Origin: Erinaceus europaeus
Taxonomy: Eukaryota > Chordata > Mammalia > Eulipotyphla > Erinaceidae
Assembly: GCF_950295315.1 (NCBI RefSeq)
Contig: NC_080166.1
Coordinates: 101,048,999-101,112,998, forward strand
Reading direction: 5' to 3'
DNA: 64,000 nucleotides
Shown: piece after piece, positions 11,161-23,136 of the stretch
Layout: each line of letters opens with the position of its first letter
Numbering within the stretch: the first letter of the stretch is position 1
Program-made: the position numbers and the translations under genes
The notes under the pieces: generated by a model
What the model was told of the DNA's origin: nothing
The model's input: the letters and a program-made list of their open reading frames with translations, nothing else
The model's database searches: none

Positions 11161-12325
11161 ATGTACACTCCTATTAAAGTGTAGTCATATAAATCACTAT
11201 GTAATTAATATGAGAGGGGAAATTGATTGTATGTCTTGAAGTTTTTAAAACACAGACTGAGTCTTTTTAATATATAGGTTGAGTCTTTGATATGTGGACT
11301 CTCTCAAAAGTCTAAACCAGGTAGATCAGAAGCAACCAGTGGCACAGTTATATACAAGATACTGGGTATTATACAGCAAACCCTAACAAAGGGTCTTTTA
11401 AAAGTTAACCCATTTATCAAATAATGTGATGATAACAATAACTATTGATTGTCTTCTTGAACCCTAAGACAGCAGGAACCTCACATTTCCAATATTGAAC
11501 CTACATTTCCCCAGTCCAGGAACCTTAGGATAGGACCCACTTTCCCGCATGCCTCTCCCAATACATATCAAATAATATTGCATCAGCCGACCACAACCTA
11601 ATCAAGGCAACTATTGCCACCTCAACATGCTTCAGCTCAGACTATGTCCAGAGACTTCAGGTGTGGAATGACAACCCTTCAGCTTCATTACTTGGGTGAG
11701 ACCTTTCCTTTCATAGTATTCTCTAATTCCATCCCAGGTGGTTCACTTTCTAACAAAGTCCCCAAACCTAGATATAGACCAGGTTCCATGAGATAGAGCA
11801 TATGTTCACACATATCCATAAACTAGGTCAAAATACATACCTGAAAGCAGAAGTACACTAGAGTTTGCAGTTAGTACCCTCCAACATTTCCTCTCCACTA
11901 TTCCAACCTTTGGGTCCATGATTGATCAACAATTTGTTTGGCTTTGTATGTTAGCTCTCTTTTCAACCACCAGGTTCCAGAAGCCGTCAGGATGCTGGCC
12001 AGGCTTCCCTGGATTGAAGACCCCACCAATATGTCCTGGAGCTCCGCTTCCCCAGAGACCCACCCTACTAGGGAAAAAGACAGGCAGACTGGGAGTAAGG
12101 ACTGACCAGTCAACATCCATGTTCAGCGGGGAAGCAATTATAGAAGCCAGACCTTCCACCTTCTGCAACCCACATTGACCCTGGGTCCATGCTCCCAGAG
12201 GGATAGACTATAGGAAAGCTATTGGGGAGGGGATGGGATATGGAGATTGGGTGGCGGGAATTCTGTGGACTTGTACCCCTCCTATAATATGGTTTTGTTA
12301 ATGTCTCCTTTCTTAAATAAATAAA
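11161..12325 (+). mobile_element. L1 3' UTR fragment, type A
   Basis: It begins inside the 3' UTR (TTATGTACACTCCTA) and runs to CTTTCTTAAATAAATAAATA, so it is a heavily 5'-truncated L1. It is collinear with 3560-4740 and ends in an (AAAT)n tail. Confidence 0.9.
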
Positions 12326-12349
12326 TAAATAAATAAATAGGAACTTCAC

Positions 12350-13137
12350 GCTTAATGGAACCTGGAGATACTAGATCCTTAAATGAGTAACAAATGTAGA
12401 ATTTCTAATACTATATTTTCAGGGATCATTTCTATAGTTTGTTACAGATGTAGAATTTTTAATGTTATAATGCTCAAAACTGGACTTGTAAGTGAGAAGA
12501 GGGAGTAAATAATCTTAAAGCAGTGATGAACATTAAAGAAAAGACATTTTCCTTTCCCCAAAATATGAAGTTGTAGGTAAAACAAACAAACAAACAAAAA
12601 TGTCAGCACTTCAGAGGTCACAGGAAATTGGGTCCTGGGGAAAACTACATTCAAGTAAGAGTGTGAAGGCACTATTTAGAGCTTTTTACATTAAAAGAGA
12701 ATTCACTAATTACTGGCTCTAAGTCCCAGAAGACACAGTGGAAAGGGTTTAAGGTTGACTGGGAAGGTATAATAGGTTAAGAGATAGAGATGTGCAAAAT
12801 GACTTGTAATTAGAGTCTCATTGATGAGCGTTCCTGTTTCAACATGCTGACATCAAGGAGTTAGTAGTAATGAACTTAACAGTGATGAACTCTGCAAATT
12901 AAGAGGAAGAAGGAACTATGATGTTCCCATCATGTCAGTATTTGGTGCCTTTCATAGTGCATAAAGGGGGTATATGTTATTGTTTTGGAGGAAAAAAAGA
13001 AGAGTTCTTGAAACACCGGTGGATTCCAAAAGAGAATGATAGGCCAAATATCATAATTATAGATTTTTTACCTAGGAGTTTGGATTAAATACAGATGTAT
13101 TACCTACTTTGAAACACCAATTAAATACTGTAAATAG
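12350..13137. other. Mostly unassigned; small L1-D-like patch
   Basis: A short piece near 12560-12625 resembles 10065-10110 of the D-type L1 tail. The rest shows nothing recognisable. Confidence 0.4.
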
Positions 13138-13148
13138 CTTTATAGTAC

Positions 13149-14914
13149 TTTTTTTTTTGCCAGAACACATTTTAATCAATATTTAAACTTTATAGAGTAT
13201 TTTAAACAATAATATGTATGGAACATTATTCTTAAATTAGGCCATGCCACAAGTATTAAACAAGGACTTAAATCACATTATAATAGTCATTAAAAAGAAT
13301 AATAACTGTAACTGGACAGAGATGGACTCTAGGGAAATCTATCTGTAACATGTTTTATGTAGTTGGTTATTTGTTTTTCTTTTTTTAAAATTTTTTATTT
13401 ATAAAAAGGAAACACTGACAAAACCATAGGATAAGAGGGGTACAGCCTCACACAATTTCCACAACCAGAACTCTGTATCCCATCCCCTCCCCTGATAGGT
13501 CTCCTATTCTTTAACCCTCTTGGAGTATGGACCCAAGGTCATTGTGGGATGCAGAAGGTAGAAGGTCTGGCTTCTGTAATTGCTTCCCCGCTGAACATGG
13601 GTGTTGACAGGCTGATACATACTCCCAGTCTGTCTTTCTCTTTCCCTAGTGGGGAAGGACTCTGGCGAAGCAGAGCTCCAGGACACATTGGTGAGATTGT
13701 CTGTCCAGGGAAGTCTGGTTGACATCATGCTAGCATCTGGAACCAGGTGGTTGACAAGAGAGTGAACATACAAAGCCAAACAAATTGTTGACCGATCACG
13801 GACCTAAGGGCAGGAATAGTGCAGATTAGGAGTTGGGGGGGGGGGGTCCTCCATTTTGTAGATAGCTAGTAAGCATATTTTAATTAAATTCCAAAGGGCC
13901 TCTGGCTATACTAGTTTTTTAAATTTTATTTAAGAAAGGATTAACAAAACCATAGGGTAGGAGGGGTACAACTCCACACAATTCCCACCATCCAACCTCC
14001 ATATCCCACCCCCTCCCCTGATAGCTTTCCCATTCTCTATCCCTCTGGGAGCATTGACCCAGGCTCATTGTGGGTTGCAGAAGGTAGAAGGTCTGGCTTC
14101 TGTAATTGCTTTCCCGCTGAACATGGGCGTTGACTGGTCGGTCCATACTCCCAGTCTGCCTCTCTCTTTCCCTAGTAGGGTGTGTCTCTGGGGAAGCTGA
14201 GCTCCAGAACACATTGGTGGGGTCTTCAATCCAGGGAAGCCTGGCTAGCATCCCGATGGCATCTGGAACCTGGTGACTGAAAAGAGAGTTAACATACGAA
14301 GCCAAACAAATTGTTGAGCAATCATGGACCCAAATCTTGGGATAGTGGAGAGGAAGTGTTAGGGAGGTACTCAATGCAAACTCTATGTACTTCTGCTTTC
14401 AGGTATATATTTTGCAGTAGTTTATGGATACGTGTGAACATAAGCTCTCTCTCACAGAAACTGGTGTATATCTAGGTTTTGGAACTTTGTTAGAAAGTGA
14501 ACCACCTGAGATGGAATTAGAGTATACTATGAAAGGAAAGGTCTCACACAAGTAATGAAGCTGAAGGGTTGTCATTCCACACCTGAAGTCTCTGGACATA
14601 GTCTGAAGTGAAACATGTTGAGGTGGCAATCGTTGCGTTGGTTAGGTTGTGATCGGCGGATGCAATATTATTTGATATGGATTGGGAGAGGCATATGGGA
14701 AATAAAGCCCTATTCAAGGGTTCCAGGACTGGGGGAAGTAGGGGCTCTATAGTGGAGATGTGAGGTTCCTGCTGTCTTAGGGTTCAAAAAGACAATCGAT
14801 AGTTAATGTTATCATCACATTATTTGGTAATTGGGTTAACTTTGAAAAGTCCTTTTGTTATGGTTTGCTGTACAGTACCAAGTATCTTGTATATAGCTGT
14901 GCTGTTGGATGCTT
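13149..14914 (-). mobile_element. Chimeric L1-derived insertion with probable 3' transduction
   Basis: An 11-bp duplication, CTTTATAGTAC, sits at 13138-13148 and 14915-14925, and a T-run starts directly inside its left copy, so the whole interval looks like one minus-strand retrotransposition. Read on the minus strand it contains a type A L1 3' UTR (14914-13913), then a related type C 3' UTR (13912-13379), then about 220 bp without L1 similarity (13378-13159), then poly(A). See findings for the alternatives. Confidence 0.7.
13379..13912 (-). mobile_element. L1 3' UTR fragment, type C
   Basis: Closest to the fragment at 16690-17170. It shares CTAGTATAGCCA near its 5' side and the G-run with CTCCATTTTGTAGATAGC on the plus strand. 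The plus-strand G-run at 13836-13845 is a homopolymer likely to be variable. Confidence 0.8.
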
Positions 14915-14971
14915 CTTTATAGTACATTTTAAGTACTTCCTTGATATACATTGTTATTTGGGGTAATTTTT

Positions 14972-15254
14972 AAAAAATATTTATTTTATTTATTTATTCC
15001 CTTTTGTTGCCCTTGTTGTTTTATTGTTGTAGTTATTATTGTTGTTGTTGTTGTTGGATAGGACAGAGAGAAATGGAGAGAGGAGGGGAAGACAGAGAGG
15101 AGGAGAGAAAGATAGACACCTGCAGACATGCTTCACCGCCTGTGAAGCGACTCCCCTGCAGGTGGGGAGCCAGGGTTCGAACCGGGATCCTTATGCCGGT
15201 CCTTGTGCTTTGCGCCACCTGCACTTAACCCGCTGCGCTACAGTCCGACTCCCC
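14972..15254 (-). mobile_element. SINE F2, antisense
   Basis: Well-preserved copy: CACCGCCTGTGAAGCGACTC, GGTTCGAACC and CCCGCTGCGCTACAG on the plus strand. Duplication TTGGGGTAATTTTT at 14958-14971 and 15255-15268. Several CpGs survive, so this is one of the younger SINEs. Confidence 0.95.
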
Positions 15255-15268
15255 TTGGGGTAATTTTT

Positions 15269-16177
15269 TAAGTATATGTGTAAATTTTTTTTCTCAGATA
15301 TTACATGATACTTTAGTTCAGGTTCTTTAGAAAACAGAGTTTGAGGAAATCATTCTGTTAAAACTCCAGAGGAACATCCAATCCCAGGAAAGCAGAAGCA
15401 TACAGGATGAAAAAGGAAATAGAGAAAGATCAAAGAAAGAAGTAAATTCATTTTGGCTTCCTTCTTTTTTCCCTAACAAGCCTGACTAATCACTTGGTCT
15501 AAGATGACATTTTCACAAAGGCCAAATGAGTGTACTGTATCTTAGAGTTGTTTCTCCAAATTGAACGAGGGAAAATTTCACCTCCTATATGTCTTTTCCC
15601 TGCGATTAAAGTTCAGCTGTGGGGAACTGTCCTATATGTCTGGATTGCCTGAGCTTTCACAGTCCATGCCCAGTGAGAGGTATAGGGGTCTTTTCTTATT
15701 ATTTGGAAGCTCGTTGATTTCTAATTCTAATGAAAGCATCAGCAGCAGAAGCAGCTATATTAGATTCTAAAACTGTAAGCTTTGGGGTAAGGCCATTTAA
15801 ATAAGAGAGGAAAGTTAATGACCTGAATGATGCATATTCTGAGTGACACATAGTTTCTTTCTTGGGATTTTTGGATGGTGTATGAAAATAAAAGACTTTT
15901 TGTCCCCTAAGAGTGTTGGCATTAAGTGCAATCCTTCAAAATCAAGTTGAGTTGTATTCTCTTGAAAGATTGATAAGAATGAGCAAGCCAAAGTACATTC
16001 TTTTCTTAGGCAGGGACATCAGTGTTAACTCACAACCTCATTGCTGCTGCTTGTCTTTTTGTTGGGATGACCCAAGCCTCTGTCTATTACATTTGCTGGA
16101 CCATGCTTCTTGCTGCCATTTGCTCTTCACCATCATCATGAAGCATACAGTACTCCAAAATATACCTAAGAGCTAGC
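15269..16177. other. Unassigned sequence
   Basis: No repeat, RNA or gene recognised. Short open frames (for example 15561-15770, 15913-16176) have no features that would make me call them genes. Confidence 0.45.
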
Positions 16178-16189
16178 TAGCTATTTATT

Positions 16190-16507
16190 GATTTGCCTCC
16201 AGGGTTATTGCTTGGGCTCAGTGCCTGCAACACGAATCCACTGCTTCTGGTAGCCATTTTTTTCTTTTGGTGTTGTTGCTGTTATTGTTGTTGTTGTTGT
16301 TGTTGTTGTTGGATAAGACAGAAAAACTGAAAGAAGGGAATACAGAGAGGGGGAGAGAAAGACACCTGCAGACCTGCTTCACTACTTGTAAAGTGATTCC
16401 CTTGCAGGTGGGGAGCAGGTTAACTCCAATCAGGATCCTTGCACTTCGCACTATGTGCACTTAACCCTGTGTACACTTAACCTAGTGCGCTACTGCCTGC
16501 CCTCCAA
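16190..16507 (-). mobile_element. SINE F2x, antisense, with extra 3' module
   Basis: Besides the F2 body it keeps the 3' module, here GCCTCCAGGGTTATTGC and CGAATCCACTGC at the left. A (TTG)n run sits between the two parts. Duplication TAGCTATTTATT at 16178-16189 and 16508-16519. Confidence 0.9.
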
Positions 16508-16689
16508 TAGCTATTTATTAATAAGTTTAATACTGAACATACTTAAAATTGTTTCTCCAGCATGTATACTATCTCCTTTCTTTGCTTGCTGTTCCTATGG
16601 ATAAAATAATTAAAAATGATGAAAATGCAAGATAAACTGTGTTTGGTTTAGTTTTATTGTCAATGAAATAGAGTTTTCCAAAACAGATT

Positions 16690-17395
16690 CCAGGCTCTCT
16701 TCCTGCTTGAATCTATTCACTACTAAAACTCGTACTCCATCCCCATCCCTTGATAGCTTTCCTATTCTTCAACCTTCTGGAAGTACGGACCCACGGTCAT
16801 TGTGGGATGCAGAAGGTGGAAGGTTTGGGTCTGTAATTGCTTCCCCAGTGAACATGGGCACTGATAGGTTGATCCATACTCCCAGCCTGCCTCTCTCTTT
16901 CCCTAGTGGGGCAGAGTTCTGGGGAATCTGAGCTTCAGGGCACATTGATGGGGTCATCTGTCCAGGCAAGTCTGGTTGGCATCATTCTAGCATCTGGAAC
17001 CTGGTGGCTTAAAAGAGAGTTAACATATAAAGCCAAACAAATTGTTGACTAATCATGAACATAAAGGCTGGAGTAGTGCAGATGAAGAGTTGGGGTGGGG
17101 GGCTCCGTTCTGTAGATAGCTAGTAAGTTTTAGTTATATTCCAAAGGGTCTGTGGCTATACTAGTTTTTTTTTTTTCCCTTGAGCCTGAAATCTGATATG
17201 CAGGTGGATCCTAGTTATCCTCTGGGGAGATGATGTCATGGCTGGAAAAAGGACCAGAATGCTGGATCTGGGAAGAGAGTAGCTCCCAAATATGGGAAAG
17301 TTGTATAAATTCTGTTGACTATAAACCCCATCGATTTGATCTGATCTGGGACCTATTCTTACAGAGATAATAAATACATATACTTTAAGTGGGGA
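16690..17395 (-). mobile_element. L1 3' UTR fragment, type C
   Basis: Antisense. Shared blocks with type A include GCAGAAGGTGGAAGG and AAGCCAAACAAATTGTTGA. It extends further 5' than the copy at 13379, through an internal A-run (TTTTTTTTTTTTCCC on the plus strand near 17168) into GAAATCTGATATGCAGG, a block also present in reverse in the D type. Confidence 0.78.
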
Positions 17396-17910
17396 ACTAG
17401 AAATGATGATGAGTCTGAGTTACCCTTTGATTTCCTGACCCAGATACTACCAAACAATAAAATCAAATATTGGTTATTACTTAATGCACAGTGTAGCAAT
17501 AGTGAACTGTATAGCTGTACACTTATTACCACTAATCTTACTTAGTTGTAATATTGGTCCTTTCATCTGATGCCAATTTGTATGCTATTCTAAACTGATA
17601 CACTAGATACTCTAACTCTACAAGTAATACGAGGAAGGCAAATTTATGTCTAGTTTACACATTCATTTTGTTAGGGAAAAAAATTACTGTCCTCACCAGG
17701 ATTAAAGTCTGGTGTAATGAAACTGTCACAGATTCTTGGCTGTTTGACATGAAGAATTCTGTCATAATGTTTCAATGTTGTATTCTACTAATGACAAAGA
17801 GGTCTTTGAGCAATCATTTTAGTTAGATGAATTTTAGTGGTTAGGAACTGATGTTTATTTTCTACTGTAATGACTACTTTCTGTACCTTTTGTAAGAACA
17901 TTATAGTTTT
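17396..17910. other. Unassigned AT-rich sequence
   Basis: Nothing recognised. Confidence 0.4.
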
Positions 17911-17924
17911 TAGGAGGGAGTTCT

Positions 17925-18237
17925 TTTTAAAGACACATTTATTTATTTATTTATTTATTCCCTTTTGTTGCCCTTGTTTTATTGTTGTAGTTATTATTGT
18001 TGTTGTTATTGATGTTGTTGTTATTGATCTCATTGTTGTTGGATAGGACAGAGAGAAATCGAGACAGGAGGGAAAAACAGAGAGGGGGAGAGAAAGACAC
18101 CTGTAGACCTGCTTCACCGCTTGTGAAGCGACTCCCCCGCAGGTGGGGATCCGGGGGCTTGAACTGGGATACTTATGCAGGTCCTCGTGCTTTGCATGCC
18201 ACCTGAGCTTAACCTGCTATGCTACAGCCCGATTCCC
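17925..18237 (-). mobile_element. SINE F2, antisense
   Basis: (ATTT)n and TTGTTG tail at the left, GAAGCGACTCCCCCGCAGG in the body and CTATGCTACAGCCCG at the 5' end. Flanks AGGAGGGAGTTC and AAGAGGAAGTTC are a plausible imperfect duplication. Confidence 0.88.
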
Positions 18238-18690
18238 CAAGAGGAAGTTCATAGGAGTCAATCTATTTACGCAATACCATCCTCTGCAGTTCTTATTATA
18301 TACAGCATTAATGTGAGGAATGAAGACTCATAAGTCTCGGCCTTATCCTGTAGGTTCTATTGCGAAACTTGCCCCAAATTCATCTGAGTCTATATTCCTT
18401 AGTCTCATGCTGTTCAGATTCCTGAGCCCTAGTCTAGTTACCAATATTTCCTCTGCACAGTAGATATAACATGTAAATCCTAAACCAAATCATGTTTCTT
18501 TCCAGCTTTACCCATCCAGCTGATTTTCCTTAGCCACAGCTCTTTAGGTTCACCTCAGAATATACCTATAATGGAGCAACTGTGTATTTTTATTTAATGG
18601 TGATAAATTATAATAATTTATCTATAAACACTGTTCAACTAATTTGTTTTGTCATAGGCAAAAAAAAAGAAGATATGAGAATGTAGGCCT
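18238..18690. other. Unassigned sequence
   Basis: Nothing recognised. Confidence 0.4.
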
Positions 18691-18694
18691 TTTA

Positions 18695-18835
18695 AAAAAT
18701 ACATTCATTATATGAGCTAGAGGAGACCAGACTACTTTTCTGTCATACATATAATGATGTAACATAGAATTAAACCCAGGACCTCATTCATGCAAAAACT
18801 TAATTTTACCAGCTGATTCACATCCTTGACCCATG
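18695..18835 (-). mobile_element. Possible old tRNA-derived SINE (F4-like), antisense
   Basis: TTAAACCCAGGACCTCATTC resembles an antisense B box and ACCAGCTGATTCACATCC an antisense A-box side. Too diverged to assign firmly. Confidence 0.4.
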
Positions 18836-18839
18836 ATCC

Positions 18840-19342
18840 ATTTCTTTATGTAATTTATGCTTATTGAACCAGTTGGAGATGACACCAGCTGACCAGTCTT
18901 CATAACTCATGGTCAAATAACATCATTTTAATTGTTTGCTATTAATAGATATATAGTCACTTGTTATTATATGACACCATAAAAGTGTTTTACAGAGAGC
19001 ATATTTCTCTACAATAGAAGACATAGTATTCTTCCAGAGACATTGACACCTGCATATGTGTCTTTTGTTAGCACTTGGTATGAACTTCACAAAGCATTTT
19101 TATCCACCAGAGGCATCTTTAACAAGGCTGTACATGTTGAACAATATAGCAAATGTGGAAAAATCTTTCACTCTCTTCAAGAAGTGTGGCAAATCAAGCT
19201 TTTCAGACCCCAACTGATAAATGGATTTCAGAACTATTCACAAGTGTCTCCATAATGATGCCTCCAAAATCCAGTATGACTTTTAAATGGATGTACTTTC
19301 TTTTGAAAGGTGGGGGAGATGAGATACAAAAGCTGCATTTTT
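18840..19342. other. Unassigned; weak zinc-finger-like codons
   Basis: Around 19135-19175 one frame reads EQYSKCGKIF, which resembles the linker and first strand of a C2H2 finger. No second half (HxxxH) follows. See findings. Confidence 0.25.
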
Positions 19343-19525
19343 AGGAGGTCAGGCAGTGGCACATCTGGTTGAACATGCCTGTTACAGTGCACAAGGACCC
19401 AGGTCTAGACCCCCAGTTCCTACTGGCAAGGGGGAAGCATCCTGAACAGTGAAACAGTGCTGCAGATATCTATCTCTCTCATTTTCTCCCTCTCTATCTA
19501 GCAGATAAGTGTTTAAAAACTGTTT
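19343..19525 (+). mobile_element. SINE F1
   Basis: GTCAGGCAGTGGCACATCTG, then GTTACAGTGCACAAGGACCC, then a pyrimidine-rich tail. It leads into a long polypyrimidine tract. Confidence 0.85.
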
Positions 19526-19555
19526 CATTTAGTGTAGTTTTTCTTCCTCTAACAA

Positions 19556-19752
19556 AATGTTTCTTCTTCCCCTTCCCTTCCCCTCCCCTCCCCCCTCCAC
19601 TCCTCTACTCTTTCTTCTCCTTCTCCTCCTTCTTCTTCGCCTTCTTCTCCTCCTTCTCTTCCTTCTCCTCCTCCTCCTCCTCCTCCTCTTCCTCCTCCTC
19701 CTCCTCCTCCTCCTCCTCCTCTTCCTCCTTCTTCTTTTTCTTCTTCTTATTT
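19556..19752. repeat. Polypyrimidine (CTT/CCT)n tract
   Basis: About 200 bp of C and T on the plus strand, mostly CCT and CTT triplets. Such mirror-type tracts can form triplex DNA. The leucine-rich open frame across it is an artefact of the repeat. Confidence 0.95.
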
Positions 19753-20083
19753 TAAAGGAACATTATAACCTTCCATATCTATTCACCTCTAGAAAGTTTT
19801 GCCACTGTGGAAAGATCCCTGAATCCTGATGAAACTTTTCTCCTACACTCTGCCACACATGCATCTTCATGAAAAATTAAATGTGCTTGCTATTTTCTGG
19901 TTACCAAGCTCAATAAACATTCCACCATTACTTGTGTGATGAGCATGATGTTAAGTAGAATCCCAAGAAAATCAAAGAGGATAGATAAACCAATACATTC
20001 AATTAGCAGTAAAAACTTTGTGTTGAATTACCAGATGCTAAGATTATCAAAACTATTTTGGTATTACTGCTCCAAACATTCTT

Positions 20084-20473
20084 TTTTTTTCCAGCACTGT
20101 CCTTCATTCTGTCCCCCTAGCACACAGAGAACTGTTTCACTTGACTACAGCAGTGGGATTCAAAGCCACTCCTGTATTTTTTTAAAAACTTTCTTTTTGT
20201 TGTCCTTGTTGTTTTATTGTTGTAGTTATTTTTGTTGTTACTGATACCGTCATTGTTGGATAGGACAGAGAGAAATGGAGAGTAGGGAAAGACTGACAAA
20301 ACTGAGAGAGACAGAGAGGGGAGAGAAAGATAAGACACCTGCAGACCTGCTTCACCACCTGTGAAGCAACTCCTCTACAGGTGGGGAGCTGGGGGCTCAA
20401 ACCGGGATCCTTATGCCATTCCTTAGGGTTCAGGACACATGCACCTAACCCAAAGAGCTACCGCCCAGTTCCC
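20084..20473 (-). mobile_element. SINE F2x, antisense
   Basis: Long F2 copy with an additional segment at 20090-20170 and an internal insertion in the pyrimidine region. Imperfect duplication TGCTCCAAACATTCTT (20068-20083) and TGCCCCAAACGTTCTT (20474-20489). Confidence 0.88.
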
Positions 20474-20733
20474 TGCCCCAAACGTTCTTGAGCTCATTTA
20501 AAGAAAGGGAGGCAATAGGAAAAGACAGTGTTGTCAGTCCAGTAGTTCTCAATCCTAGCTGTCCACTGGAAAGCACCTTTGACAATTTCAGTAGCGCTAC
20601 CCTAATATTCTAAAAATTATTTAACTGAAGGAAAAGAAAGGTTTTCTTAATTCTCTCACTTATTTCTAAAATGCACACAAGATCTGAGGACTACATATAT
20701 TAGACTCCTGGGAAGTAAAGAAGAAATATTAGG

Positions 20734-20990
20734 GGCCAGGCAGTGGCACACTGGGTTAAGCACCCTTAGTAAGAAGCACAAGGATGTGTGCAAGTTTCCG
20801 AGTTTGAGCCCCTGATTCCCCACCCTGCAGGTGGTTGCCTCACAAGCAGTGAAGCAAGTCTGCAGGTGTCTGTCTTTCTCTCTCCGTCTCTGTCTTCCCC
20901 ACACCTCTCAGTTTCTCTCTCTTCTATCTAGAAGAAAATGGCCACCAGGTGCAGTGGATTGGTAATGCTGGAGGCAAAAAAAAAAAAGAA
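20734..20990 (+). mobile_element. SINE F1/F2 hybrid with 3' module
   Basis: F1-like start, F2-like middle, then the GTGCAGTGGATTGG 3' module and A-tail. Duplication AAGAAATATTAGG at 20721-20733 and 20991-21003. Confidence 0.9.
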
Positions 20991-21224
20991 AAGAAATATT
21001 AGGACCAGTTTATTTGTCCTAATTGTTCATAATAACCTCTGTTACTAGGCTGAAAAATAATAGATTTATTTTTCCACTGCCAATTAACATATTGGCTAAT
21101 AGTGTCAGTATGTTTCAACCTATTATTTTCTAAGATACAAATACTTGTTTTATTTTCATTCTTGCTTACTAATAGGTTAATGATGCCCGGCATGTTCCTT
21201 TGAAAACCAGATATTGGGAAGTAA

Positions 21225-21490
21225 AAATAAAATAAAATAAATTCTTTTAATCTTCTATTGACATCAGGGTTACTGCTGGGGCTTTGAACTTGCACTAAGA
21301 AACGCTAACCCCACCCCTACCCCATGACATTTTAATGGATAGGCCAGAGAGAAATTGAGTGAAGAAGGGAGATACAGAGAAAGCTAAAAATCCTGGGACC
21401 TGCTTCACGGGTTTCGAAGCTCCCTTCTGCCTAGTCTTTGCACATGTTATTGTGTGCTCTTGTGTGGGTGTGCTGCCACCCAGCTCCCAG
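21225..21490 (-). mobile_element. SINE F2x, antisense, diverged
   Basis: The 3' module is visible as GGGTTACTGCTGGGGC; the body has GGATAGGCCAGAGAG and CTGCTTCACGG. No clean duplication was identified. Confidence 0.75.
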
Positions 21491-21502
21491 ATAAAACTTT
21501 AA

Positions 21503-21714
21503 GGGCCTGGGTGGTGGTGCCCAAGGACTAGGTTCAAGCTCTCAGTCCCCAACAACACGATGTGTGTATGTGTGTGTGTGTGTGTGTGTAAGCTTCACAA
21601 GCAGTGAAGCAGAGTTGCAGGTATCTTTCTGTTACTCTTCCTCTTATCTCCGTGACCCTTGTCACTTTTTCTTAGTCCCATCAAATAAAGTTATGTAAAA
21701 AAAAAAAAAAATTA
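21503..21714 (+). mobile_element. SINE F1 with internal (GT)n
   Basis: GGGCCTGGGTGGTGGTG, GGTTCAAGCTCTCAG, then a (TG)n run where the usual CACCTGCAGG block lies, then AAGCTTCACAAGCAGTGAAG and an A-tail. Confidence 0.85.
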
Positions 21715-21715
21715 A

Positions 21716-22062
21716 GGGGGCCAGGCGGTGGAACACCTGGTTAATCACCCATAGGACTAACTGCAAGACCCTGGTTCTGAACACCTGCTCCCCACCTTCA
21801 GGGGACACACCTCACAAGGGTGAAGCAAATCTGCAGTGACTCTTTTCTCAGTTTCTCTCTGTCATATCCAGTAAAACGAAAAAAAAAAAAAAAAAAAAGA
21901 CCTGCAGGAGCATGGGAGCAGTGGATTCGAATTTGAAGTACATGCACTGAGCCCCTGCGATAACCCTGAAAACAAAGAAATAAAAATAAAAAAGGCCACC
22001 AGGAGCAGTGGATTCATAGTGCTGGCACCAAGCTTCAGCTTTAACCCTGGAGGCAATAAGAA
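21716..22062 (+). mobile_element. SINE F1 followed by two 3' modules
   Basis: F1 body to an A-run at 21880-21899, then two tandem copies of the F2x 3' module: GGAGCAGTGGATTCGAATTT near 21910 and AGGAGCAGTGGATTCATAG near 22000, each followed by an AACCCTG motif. Two modules in a row are unusual. Confidence 0.75.
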
Positions 22063-23136
22063 ATATATATATACATAATAATAGTAGAACTGTTACCCAT
22101 CCCCTCTAAGTTACTTTGGAATTACATATAAGGAAGGGTTTGTGAAAAACAAATATGTTGTAATGAGATTTTTTTTTCAGTACTTGCTATATTCCCACAA
22201 TTTTATGTCATTTGGATTTTATTAATTACTTGGGCTTATTTGCTGTGTTTCCAATATTACAGAAATATACAAAACAAGTTAGAGTACATAATTAAATACA
22301 ATAAAACTATTTTCAAATAAGAATCAGAATCATGGATTTTTTCACTGATGTTAAAACTTTTTCCTTTTCAAACTTCATTGTTGTGATGTTAAGTGTAAGG
22401 ACAAGAACTTTTGTGCCTCTTAAATATAGATTTTTCTTGTAAAAATCTCTTGCTTTAATGAAAAAGTTTTAAGTGAATCTGACCTATGTTCATTTCTGCT
22501 TTGTCATCTCTCCAGAGTCCATTAAATTTGCTCAGAATTCACTGTATTTCCTTTTCCTTAATGCTCACATGAAAAACTATGAGGAGTTCTAAAAATAAAT
22601 AGCCTTAATTCACATATTACAGTTGTGACTCTACTGGTCATTCTCTCTACTTTCTGTTGCCCTTAGTAAGGGATAAACATATTAAAGTGACTTAAAGAAT
22701 CATAGTGGTAGAAAAATAAAATGCTGTATGTTAAGAACATAAATTTTACTGTACCTTACCCTTTGTTTTTCCTCATTTTACTTGATTTTCTAATTGTGCC
22801 TTTTAAAAGGACTAACATCACATAGACACACATACTTAAATTGAATGCCTCAAGATCTGTGGACAAGTTTCTGTTCTATTAACTCTCTTCTCAGTGTAAA
22901 AGCATAAAGTCTAAGGACACTACATTTCTTACTGAAGAAATATCACCTGAAGTCCATAAAACTTGCCCACAGTACACATTGAAACTTAAAGCATTTTGAC
23001 TTTGTTCTATCTTGAAACACTTTTCTCTCTTATGTACCTTATCGTAAGGTCTAATAAAGATTCTTCTCAAAGAAATTTTAAAATTTATACTCATTTTATG
23101 ATACTAATAAGAACTTTGTATAAGAAGACTGTAAAG
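22063..23136. other. Unassigned AT-rich sequence
   Basis: No gene or repeat recognised in about 1.1 kb. Confidence 0.45.

Noticed and set aside
13919..14374. 151-codon minus-strand open frame, similar to those at 32033-32536 and 4285-4842
   Set aside because: Similarity is explained by shared 3' UTR repeat DNA, and frames differ by shifts between copies.
15036..15263. Overlapping 60-75-codon open frames on both strands
   Set aside because: All lie inside a SINE F2 copy; similar frames appear in each F2 copy (8888-9115, 17997-18206, 51607-52002).
19557..19829. Leucine-rich 90-codon open frame that looks like a membrane segment
   Set aside because: Translation of a (CTT/CCT)n tract.
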